From assembly GCA_002503845.1 (NCBI GenBank), contig DASO01000010.1, positions 17,988 to 29,500 on the forward strand: a stretch of DNA of 11,513 nt. The letters are read 5' to 3'. Under the pieces are notes generated by a model. It saw nothing but the letters and a program-made list of their open reading frames with translations, had not been told where the DNA came from and ran no database searches. Positions 5,862-11,513 of this stretch are shown here, one piece after another (within the stretch, counting starts at the first letter, position 1; every line of letters starts with the position of its first letter). This DNA is from Euryarchaeota archaeon UBA24. GTDB taxonomy: Archaea; Halobacteriota; Halobacteria; Halobacteriales; Hikarchaeaceae. The translations under genes were made by a program, and so were the position numbers.

Positions 5862-6679
5862 GTAGTTCTAAAACAAAAAAGAGGCAAAGTCGAAAAAAGA
5901 AACCTGCGAAAAAATACCCATTAAAAGTGGAGAAAATTGGTAAAAAATTTGGAGGACTTTCTGCAGTAAATGATGTGAGTTTTTCGATTGAAAAGGGGTC
6001 GATTACGGGGTTAATAGGGCCCAATGGGGCAGGGAAATCTACAACATTCGATTTGATAACAGGAATTACCAACCCAGACACAGGATCTGTTAAATTCGAT
6101 GGAGAAGACATAACGGGGAAAAGGCCATATCAAATTGCAAATGTGGGCCTTGTCCGAACGTTTCAAATAACACGAGAACTCAAAGAGATGACGGTGATGG
6201 AAAATGTTATGCTGGCTCCGAAAAATCAAATTGGGCAGCGATTGTCGAGTGTGTTATTGGGCGGGGGTAGAAGAAAAGTAGAAAGTCAAGAAGCGGAGTT
6301 ATTAGAGAAAGCTTGGGAAACTCTGGACATATTCCATTTGGATAAGCTAGCCAACGAATATGCGGGGAATCTATCAGGAGGTCAGCGAAAATTGTTGGAG
6401 ATGGCTAGAGTGATGATGATGGACCCATCCATGATACTACTAGATGAACCAATGGCGGGGGTGAATCCCACTTTGAAAAAGCAAATTATAACACTAATAA
6501 AAAAATTAAGTAAAGACGGTTACACATTTCTTTTAGTAGAGCATGACATGGATGTTGTGATGAATCATTGCAATCCGATTATTGTGATGCACAATGGCGG
6601 AGTGATATTAGAAGGAACACCAACGGAAATTTCGACTAACGAAAAAGTCATAGATGCATATCTAGGTGGTTCTGAATGA
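5858..6679 (+). CDS. livG: branched-chain amino acid ABC transporter ATPase LivG
   Basis: One of the two ATP-binding subunits that drive the importer from the cytoplasmic face of the membrane. The 273 residues contain Walker A GPNGAGKST (54-62), Q-loop Q103, signature LSGGQ (172-176), Walker B ILLDEP (193-198) and switch histidine H229 in VEHD. The GLVRTFQITREL and MDPSMILLDEPMAGVNP segments are typical of LivG and separate it from LivF. It carries an unusual strongly basic N-terminal extension of about 20 residues (KTKKRQSRKKKPAKK) before the ABC fold. The start codon overlaps the livM stop as ATGA, with GGAGGAG eight bases ahead, and the stop overlaps livF in the same way. Confidence 0.94.
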   Translation: MSSSKTKKRQSRKKKPAKKYPLKVEKIGKKFGGLSAVNDVSFSIEKGSITGLIGPNGAGKSTTFDLITGITNPDTGSVKFDGEDITGKRPYQIANVGLVRTFQITRELKEMTVMENVMLAPKNQIGQRLSSVLLGGGRRKVESQEAELLEKAWETLDIFHLDKLANEYAGNLSGGQRKLLEMARVMMMDPSMILLDEPMAGVNPTLKKQIITLIKKLSKDGYTFLLVEHDMDVVMNHCNPIIVMHNGGVILEGTPTEISTNEKVIDAYLGGSE

Positions 6680-7380
6680 CATTATTGAACGTAAAAAATT
6701 TGGTTGCAGGGTACGGAGATCTCCAAATTTTAGAAAAAGTAAATATAGTAGTTGAAGAGGGAGAATATGTTGCAATAGTTGGCCCAAATGGGGCGGGAAA
6801 ATCAACGGTTATGAAATCAATATTTGGCCTAACCAAGCACATAGATGGTAAGATTATTTACGAAGGGTCAGATATCAGTGGGCTCCCAACAGAAGAAATA
6901 ATTAAATTGGGAATAAGCTATGTTCCTCAAAATGAAAATGTATTTCCAAATCTTACGGTGAGAGAAAATTTAGAGCTTGGAGGATATATTATGAAAGAGG
7001 GAAAGGAAAAACAGATACAAGAATTATTTGATCAATTTCCAATATTAAAGTCGAAGGAAAATGATAAAACGTCTACATTATCAGGAGGACAGCAACAGAT
7101 GGTTGCGATGGCCAGGGCATTGGTGTTGAATCCAAAACTATTGATGTTAGATGAACCAAGCGCCGGATTGGCTCCAGATCTAGTGAAAGAAAATTTTGAT
7201 TATGTTGATCAAATTAGAGAAAGTGGGACTGCTATTTTGATGGTTGAGCAAAATGCAAAAGAAGCTCTTCGCCGGTGTGATCGTGGGTATGTACTAGTTC
7301 AAGGAAAAGATAGGTTTGTGGATACAGGGGAGGCACTGCTCAACGATGAACATGTTAAAAAAGAGTTTCTTGGTGGGTAA
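6676..7380 (+). CDS. livF: branched-chain amino acid ABC transporter ATPase LivF
   Basis: The partner ATPase of LivG. The 234 residues are the usual LivF length and contain Walker A GPNGAGKST (36-44), Q-loop VPQ (83-85), signature LSGGQ (135-139), Walker B LLMLDEP (155-161) and VEQN (190-193), where the glutamine replaces the switch histidine as is normal in LivF. NVFPNLTVRENLELGGY is another LivF hallmark. With LivG it should form the ATPase pair beneath the LivH-LivM channel. The start overlaps the livG stop as ATGA. It is the last gene of the operon and ends 31 bp from the convergent stop of the binding-protein gene. I see no T-rich terminator for this strand in that gap. Confidence 0.95.
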   Translation: MTLLNVKNLVAGYGDLQILEKVNIVVEEGEYVAIVGPNGAGKSTVMKSIFGLTKHIDGKIIYEGSDISGLPTEEIIKLGISYVPQNENVFPNLTVRENLELGGYIMKEGKEKQIQELFDQFPILKSKENDKTSTLSGGQQQMVAMARALVLNPKLLMLDEPSAGLAPDLVKENFDYVDQIRESGTAILMVEQNAKEALRRCDRGYVLVQGKDRFVDTGEALLNDEHVKKEFLGG

Positions 7381-7391
7381 AATATAAGAAG

Positions 7392-7420
7392 AGAAATAAA
7401 AAATGAGCGGATTATCCGCT
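7392..7420 (-). terminator. hairpin terminator containing the binding-protein stop codon
   Basis: On the minus strand AGCGGA-TAA-TCCGCT is a perfect 6-bp stem whose 3-nt loop is the stop codon itself (7412-7414). It is followed by CATTTTTTATTTC. The T-tract occurs on this strand only, so it should end the binding-protein transcript and not the liv operon transcript coming the other way. Confidence 0.6.
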
Positions 7421-8650
7421 GTAGTCGATTGTACTGATGGTTTCTATTCCGCTACTACCCCACTTGAAGTATTCGTAGGATGCAGCTCCGAGATCACCAT
7501 TGTCGTCGAAGTCGACTGCACTGGAAGCGCCTTGATAGTCTATATCTTTGCCTGAAGCTGCCATTACGACACCATCGGCGAGAGTTTCAGGTGTTACGAC
7601 CTCACCACCAGGGTTGGCTATTTTTCTCATTTGTGCGGCAATGGCAACACCGTCGTTGGAACCGGCTGCTGCGTTGGCCAGGATAAGTGCTGCTGCTGCG
7701 TCGTATGCATATCCACAGTAACTGACAGAAGGTTTAGCACCAAATGCAGCTTCGAACTCGGTGTCGAAGAAAGCCTTTCCAGGTCCTGCAGGCATTGGAG
7801 AGGTACCAGTAACATTAGCTAGATCGTTTCCAACTTTTCCAGGAAGCTCAGCATCATATAGACCGTCTGTGACTAGAATATCTACACTAGAATCGTGATC
7901 TGCGTAGAAGTCACGGAGTATCTGTACACCACTTTCTGGATATCCAATGATCAAGAGGGCGTCGGGACCTCCAGCTAAGGCTTTTTGCAATTGTGCAACA
8001 TACGATGGTTGCTGTTTCTCGAAAGAAACTTGTTCCTGGACAGTTCCACCGTTTGCTTCGAATGCGGCTACAAACCCATCACTGAGAAGAGTGCCGTAAT
8101 CGTTGTTTAGGAACAATGTGGACGCGGTCGAATCTCCTAGAGTATCTTTAATTACATCTGCCAATACGAGGGATTGGAGTGCATCGGTTGGAGGAGTCCT
8201 AAAGACCAAATCGTTGTCAGCCATGGTGGTGATGGCAGGAGAGGTACTTGCTGCAGAACATACGGCTACCCCATTAGGGATACATACAGTTTCTGCTGCT
8301 GCAATAGTAACACTGGAGGATAGAGCCCCGCAAATCATGGGGTAACCAGCATTGACTAAAGCTTCTGCTCCGCTTACACCTTGGGTGGGATCGGTTCCTG
8401 TGTCTTCGAACTGAGTGGTAACTGAGAAACCATTTCCAGCGTCATTTACGTGTTTTACTGCGAGTTCTGCGCCTTGTACAATAGGTGGCCCTAGTGCTGC
8501 AAGGCCACCAGTGACTCCCATAAGGAGTCCTAATTTTATATCTCGTCCTTGCGGTGCCCCTCCGGGGAGGCCGGCACACCCAGCAAGGGTTGTGAGTCCG
8601 ACGGCGCCCATGCCCTTGAGCATAGTCCGTCGATTGATAATATGTGTCAT
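7412..8650 (-). CDS. livK: Tat-exported substrate-binding lipoprotein of Liv-type ABC importer
   Basis: A 412-residue periplasmic-binding-like protein of the Leu/Ile/Val (Peripla_BP_6) type, expected to be anchored on the outside of the membrane and to hand substrate to LivH-LivM. The N-terminus MTHIINRRTMLKGMGAVG is a twin-arginine signal (R7-R8) followed by lipobox LAGC, with the lipid-bearing cysteine at 25. Next comes the first lobe, KLGLLMGVTGGLAALGPPIVQG. Later family features are the NNDYG segment, ALLIIGYPESG and YCGYAYDAAAALI. A further ATG at 8713 would add 21 residues ahead of the Tat signal. I chose 8650 because it gives a normal signal peptide and a TATA-like stretch lies about 24-37 nt upstream. 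It has its own promoter and faces the liv operon tail to tail; the substrate is inferred from that context. Confidence 0.9.
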   Translation of the reverse strand: MTHIINRRTMLKGMGAVGLTTLAGCAGLPGGAPQGRDIKLGLLMGVTGGLAALGPPIVQGAELAVKHVNDAGNGFSVTTQFEDTGTDPTQGVSGAEALVNAGYPMICGALSSSVTIAAAETVCIPNGVAVCSAASTSPAITTMADNDLVFRTPPTDALQSLVLADVIKDTLGDSTASTLFLNNDYGTLLSDGFVAAFEANGGTVQEQVSFEKQQPSYVAQLQKALAGGPDALLIIGYPESGVQILRDFYADHDSSVDILVTDGLYDAELPGKVGNDLANVTGTSPMPAGPGKAFFDTEFEAAFGAKPSVSYCGYAYDAAAALILANAAAGSNDGVAIAAQMRKIANPGGEVVTPETLADGVVMAASGKDIDYQGASSAVDFDDNGDLGAASYEYFKWGSSGIETISTIDYSG

Positions 8651-8671
8651 AGTAGACCAGCAGTTATTTTC

Positions 8672-8695
8672 TTTTAAGGGATAATAAGAATTTCT
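8672..8695 (-). promoter_or_regulatory. candidate promoter of the binding-protein gene
   Basis: Read on the minus strand, TTCTTATTATCC (about 8683-8694) and TTAAAAG (about 8671-8677) are both AT-rich box A candidates. Their centres are about 38 and 24 nt before the ATG at 8650. Either would start transcription downstream of the alternative ATG at 8713, which favours the 8650 start. Confidence 0.35.
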
Positions 8696-8774
8696 CTCGT
8701 TGAGGGGATACATCGTCCTTTAAATCAGGATCATAACGGACATAAGTATGCAGATGCCTTCAATGTAGTATATA

Positions 8775-10070
8775 GTGGTTTATTTTTCCGATTTTGACAT
8801 CTCCCCGAACTTGGTGCAGGCCCTCGAAAAACAAGGTCTAACAAAACCATTTGAAGTTCAGGTAGAAACAGTTCCAGAGGCCATATTGGGCAGGGATATT
8901 TGTTGTAGGGCACCTACAGGATCTGGAAAAACCCTCGCATTTGGACTCCCTCTGTTGGAACGTTCGAAAAAAGCCAAATCTAGACGTCCAACATCTTTAA
9001 TTCTAACACCTACAAGAGAATTGGCAGAACAAATTCAAAACGTTCTCAATCCTTTGGCAAAATCGGTCGGAAGAAATGTCATCTCCATATATGGAGGGAC
9101 ATCATATCAACCCCAACTTCGTGGATTAAAAAATGGTGTTGACATAGTAGTAGCATGTCCGGGTCGTCTTCTGGATTTGCTCGATAGAAATTCTCTTTCA
9201 CTTGAGCATGTAGACGTTGTTGTAGTTGACGAGGCAGACCGCATGGCGGACATGGGATTCATAAAGCCGGTTCGAAGTATTCTAGATAAATGTTCTAAAA
9301 AGTGCCAAACGATTCTGTTCAGTGCGACTCTGGATAATGAAGTATCAGAAATAGTTAGGTTGTATCAAAAAAATCCAGTTAATATTCGTGTGGGTCCCGA
9401 AGACATAAGCATCGATAGTATGCGACATCTCTTTTGGACCATGAAAAATCATGGGAAGCCAACCATTGCAGTAGAAGTCATAAATAAATGTGGCAGGTCT
9501 ATGCTTTTTTGCAGGACTAGGGCGGGCGTGGATAGGCTTGGGAAAAAAATGTATGAAGCAGGGATAAGTAACTCCACTTTGCATGGAGGACTGAATCAAG
9601 GGCAACGTGATAGGTCCATGAAAGAATTTAGTAGTGGGAAATCTCTAGCGTTGATTTGCACTGACGTTGCTGCTAGAGGAATAGATATCGAAGGTGTAAA
9701 CTGTGTCATTCATTATGACCCTCCTGAAAATGGAAAAGCTTACAAACACCGTAGTGGTCGGACCGCTAGGGCAGGGTCAGAAGGACTTGTAATATCATTT
9801 GCTCAAAAATCTCAGCAAAAATTATATGCCCAAATACAAAAAGAAGTAGGCATTGACTATCGCTTTGTATCTCCAAATATAGGGTCCGTTCCTCAACTTG
9901 ATTTTGAACCAGGAGAACTTAATAAAAAGGGAAATTCAAACAAAGGTCGTAGGCCAAGGCGCCGAGGGAGAGGTGGTCCTCCAAAGAAAGGTAGAGGTGG
10001 TCCTCCAAAGAAAGGTAGAGGTGGTCCTCCAAAGAAAGGTAGAGGTCAAAGGAGAAATCGTCGACGATGA
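8775..10070 (+). CDS. DEAD-box ATP-dependent RNA helicase
   Basis: A 431-residue superfamily 2 RNA helicase with every core motif intact: Q motif around F26-Q29, motif I APTGSGKT (46-53), Ia PTRELAEQ (79-86), Ib CPGRLLD (128-134), II DEAD (152-155), III SAT (183-185), IV MLFCRTR (243-249), V TDVAARGIDIEG (296-307) and VI HRSGRTARAG (325-334). It should unwind short RNA duplexes using ATP. The tail after about residue 388 is Arg/Gly/Lys-rich and contains GRGGPPKK three times, most likely for RNA binding. GTG at 8775 is the only normal start downstream of the in-frame TAG at 8766 that keeps the conserved N-terminal FSDF. A TATA-like CATAAGTA lies about 30 nt upstream. The overall form resembles RhlE-type enzymes. 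The stop overlaps the next gene as ATGA. Confidence 0.93.
   Translation: MVYFSDFDISPNLVQALEKQGLTKPFEVQVETVPEAILGRDICCRAPTGSGKTLAFGLPLLERSKKAKSRRPTSLILTPTRELAEQIQNVLNPLAKSVGRNVISIYGGTSYQPQLRGLKNGVDIVVACPGRLLDLLDRNSLSLEHVDVVVVDEADRMADMGFIKPVRSILDKCSKKCQTILFSATLDNEVSEIVRLYQKNPVNIRVGPEDISIDSMRHLFWTMKNHGKPTIAVEVINKCGRSMLFCRTRAGVDRLGKKMYEAGISNSTLHGGLNQGQRDRSMKEFSSGKSLALICTDVAARGIDIEGVNCVIHYDPPENGKAYKHRSGRTARAGSEGLVISFAQKSQQKLYAQIQKEVGIDYRFVSPNIGSVPQLDFEPGELNKKGNSNKGRRPRRRGRGGPPKKGRGGPPKKGRGGPPKKGRGQRRNRRR
9969..10046 (+). repeat. 24-nt tandem repeat, three perfect copies, in helicase tail
   Basis: Three identical 24-nt units begin at 9969, 9993 and 10017, followed by a 6-nt partial copy at 10041-10046. 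Each unit encodes one GRGGPPKK-type octapeptide. Because the period is a multiple of three, copy-number change keeps the frame. Copies identical even at third codon positions point to recent expansion. Confidence 0.95.
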
Positions 10071-11281
10071 GTGGAAAATTGTATCCCCTACATACAGAAG
10101 GTCCGGATTTAATATTTGGATTCTCAACGATTTATTTCGGATTGCTTGCCATTGCCTCCGTCCTTGTTTTCTTAGTATACAAACGGCGTGGGACATTACC
10201 AAAAATAGGCGAACCATATTATGAAATATTCGTTCTTGCTTTAGGACTATGGTGGTTGGGTGGCCTTCTAATCGATGCGTTTGCACATATTTCAGGGGTG
10301 GTCGATGATACGTTTTTCACCCCATGGCATGCCATATGGTACGCGGGTGCTACTGCATATGGCGCATATATGTTTTATGCTATTTTTCCAGAAGAAGGGC
10401 TTTGGGGCCTTGTGAGAAACCCCTTGAAGACCCTTCGAGATATATCGCCAGAGCATAGGCCGGGGGTTTATGGAATCCTTCTATTTGGTCTGTCGGGTTT
10501 TGGTGACATGATCTGGCATGAAACGCTTGGTGTTGAAACGAGCGTTGACATTCTCCTTTCCCCCGCCCATATTGGTCTTTTTATCGGACTCATGATGGCA
10601 GTTACAGCGCCGATGTGGTCGGCTTGGGCTAACAAAGAAAGCGGCAGAGATGGGTTGAAGTCTCAAATATTGATCGTCTTTGGACTTGGTGCAGCATGGG
10701 TCGGTACGGTGCTTATTACCATTTATGCAAACATTTGGTTTGACCCTCTGCAGACATTCTGTTATGATGGAGGAGGGATGTATTGTTTGAATGACACTTA
10801 CGATGTTGCGTTGAGCCAGGGAATGCGGGCTTTGTTGGTTCAAGCTTTCGTGAGTTCAGTTGTTGTCTTATTGTTCATTCGCCGGTGGATGCCTGCTCGG
10901 GGGAGCCTATTTATTCTCTTCATATTCCCCGCAATTGGTATGTGGGTCTACAGTGAATTCAATAATGCACTATTGTTCATGTGTATTGCATGGGCAATGG
11001 TAGTGGAACTTAGCCTACCAATCCTCCAAAGAGGTTGGAAACGTTTGTTTGTACCATTGGTTACTACAAGTCAAGTGAGTGTGGTTATGATTTCGTGGTG
11101 GTGGCGTTCTGAGGAGTGGGCAAGTAGCATGTATTGGATAGAAGGCACTAACTTGCATATGTTGCCGTTTGGTTGGACTATTCATGCTACATTTGGTGCG
11201 TTGGTCATGTGTGCGTTTATTGGTTGGATAATGAGTGTTGTCGCGTTCCCACCCACTATTCCAAGTATAGATGATGAATAA
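10067..11281 (+). CDS. polytopic membrane protein of unknown function, His/Asp/Glu-rich
   Basis: A 404-residue integral membrane protein with about ten or eleven membrane segments. I do not recognise a named family with certainty. The wording GDMIWHETLGVE (146-157) and LLSPAHIGLF (163-172) recalls a conserved uncharacterised membrane family seen in actinobacteria and archaea. Charged or coordinating residues sit in or beside membrane segments: D70, H74, H88, D147, H151, E152, E157, D161, H168, H364 and H373. These could bind a metal or cofactor, but that is inferred only from their pattern. Two cysteines, C232 and C240, lie in a loop with aromatic residues and could form a disulfide. The ATG overlaps the helicase stop (ATGA), with GGAG at 10051-10054, so the two are co-transcribed, though a functional link is not obvious. 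Confidence 0.85.
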   Translation: MSGKLYPLHTEGPDLIFGFSTIYFGLLAIASVLVFLVYKRRGTLPKIGEPYYEIFVLALGLWWLGGLLIDAFAHISGVVDDTFFTPWHAIWYAGATAYGAYMFYAIFPEEGLWGLVRNPLKTLRDISPEHRPGVYGILLFGLSGFGDMIWHETLGVETSVDILLSPAHIGLFIGLMMAVTAPMWSAWANKESGRDGLKSQILIVFGLGAAWVGTVLITIYANIWFDPLQTFCYDGGGMYCLNDTYDVALSQGMRALLVQAFVSSVVVLLFIRRWMPARGSLFILFIFPAIGMWVYSEFNNALLFMCIAWAMVVELSLPILQRGWKRLFVPLVTTSQVSVVMISWWWRSEEWASSMYWIEGTNLHMLPFGWTIHATFGALVMCAFIGWIMSVVAFPPTIPSIDDE

Positions 11282-11288
11282 ATCGTTT

Positions 11289-11330
11289 TAATTCAATGAT
11301 AAGAAAGGAGAATAGTGGTTTATTGAATTA
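11289..11330. repeat. long inverted repeat after the membrane protein gene
   Basis: TAATTCAAT at 11289-11297 and ATTGAATTA at 11322-11330 are perfect 9-bp inverted copies. The stem can be extended by a G-U and an A-U pair, leaving a 20-nt loop that contains AAAGGAG. No T-tract follows, so it does not look like a standard terminator. It could be an operator for the genes at the right edge or an RNA hairpin at the 3' end of the upstream transcript. Confidence 0.6.
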
Positions 11331-11356
11331 GCTATCTATAGTAATCGTCGTAAAGA

Positions 11357-11478
11357 ATGGCATTGATAAAAAATACAGAGACTTACAGAAAGAACTCAAG
11401 AAAAAAGATAAAAAGATGAAAGCAAAAGACAAAAAAATAGCGAATTTGGCCCTAAAAGGCCCCAAGAAAAAGAGGTGA
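11357..11478 (+). CDS. lysine-rich small protein, apparently frameshifted
   Basis: A lysine-rich helical frame runs to the TGA at 11476 (KKYRDLQKELKKKDKKMKAK and onward, ending GPKKKR), but it has no standard start upstream. An ATG at 11357 opens in another frame as MALIKN and would stop at 11417. A minus-one shift at the A6 run of 11367-11373 (A-AAA-AAT) joins the two into a 40-residue basic protein, probably a coiled coil. The missing base could be a sequencing or assembly error, a true mutation, or less likely recoding. The function is unknown. A start at the in-frame ATG 11416, giving a 20-residue peptide, is the alternative. The frame ends six bases before the next ATG, which suggests an operon. 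Confidence 0.35.
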
Positions 11479-11481
11479 ATA

Positions 11482-11513
11482 ATGGCTTCAGATATTGACA
11501 AAAAAATGAAGAA
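11482..11513 (+). CDS. start of a gene running off the right edge
   Basis: The ATG at 11482 begins MASDIDKKMK and remains open to the window end. It is preceded by GAGGTG at 11472-11477, a Shine-Dalgarno-like site four bases away that overlaps the end of the lysine-rich frame. Only ten codons are visible, so the product cannot be named. Its DKKM wording resembles the lysine-rich frame just upstream, hinting at related small helical proteins. Confidence 0.5.
   Translation, partial: MASDIDKKMK

Noticed and set aside
7480..8684. Plus-strand open frames opposite the binding-protein gene
   Set aside because: They mirror the Ala/Gly/Thr-rich coding strand, match no family, and have no promoter or ribosome site.
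9969..10046. Possible CRISPR-like array
   Set aside because: The copies are directly adjacent with no spacers, lie in frame in the helicase gene and encode its tail.
10481..10843. 120-codon antisense frame within the membrane protein gene
   Set aside because: The opposite strand holds a continuous 404-residue protein with clear membrane segments; this frame has no recognisable features.
11296..11331. Eleven-codon ATG frame inside the inverted repeat as a leader peptide
   Set aside because: It has no ribosome site of its own and no run of regulatory codons; short frames of this length are common by chance.

Overview
The window looks like a piece of an archaeal chromosome. Pointers are an archaeal-type phosphoglycerate kinase, a tRNA gene with no encoded CCA, TATA-like boxes about 24-30 nt upstream of several first genes (which suggests leaderless mRNAs), Shine-Dalgarno motifs mainly in front of operon-internal genes, and a Tat-type lipoprotein signal on a binding protein. 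The AT-rich, gene-dense sequence would fit a planktonic euryarchaeote such as Marine Group II/III. That lineage is an inference; no rRNA or other decisive marker is present.

Layout. Bases 1-190 hold no convincing gene. From 191 to 671 a DUF2061 membrane protein overlaps a small acidic protein (+), ending at a hairpin/T-tract terminator. A membrane-anchored HNH nuclease (696-1256, -) and a small multi-pass membrane protein (1373-1765, +) diverge from a 116-bp promoter region. The next block reads leftward: pgk (2164-3384), tRNA-Thr(UGU) (2061-2134) and a 96-aa internally duplicated protein (1768-2058) whose ATG begins two bases after the tRNA.

From 3463 to 7380 runs a complete membrane-plus-ATPase set for a branched-chain amino acid (HAAT family) ABC importer, livH-livM-livG-livF, with ATGA stop/start overlaps at every junction. 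Its likely substrate-binding lipoprotein (7412-8650, -) is encoded convergently with its own promoter and a hairpin terminator that contains its stop codon. The lipoprotein would capture substrate outside, LivH and LivM would form the channel, and LivG and LivF would power transport.

Divergent from the binding protein is a DEAD-box RNA helicase (8775-10070, +) with a perfect 24-nt x3 repeat in its basic tail. It is overlapped by ATGA with a polytopic membrane protein of unknown function (10067-11281) rich in intramembrane His/Asp/Glu. The right end holds a long inverted repeat, a lysine-rich small reading frame apparently split by a one-base shift at an A6 run, and the first codons of another gene.

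Most of the window is ordinary housekeeping and transport. The points most worth a second look are the tRNA/mRNA junction with its duplicated protein, the tethered HNH nuclease, the shifted lysine-rich frame, and the unknown His-rich membrane protein coupled to a helicase. I see no CRISPR array, insertion sequence, or clear defence or biosynthetic cluster.
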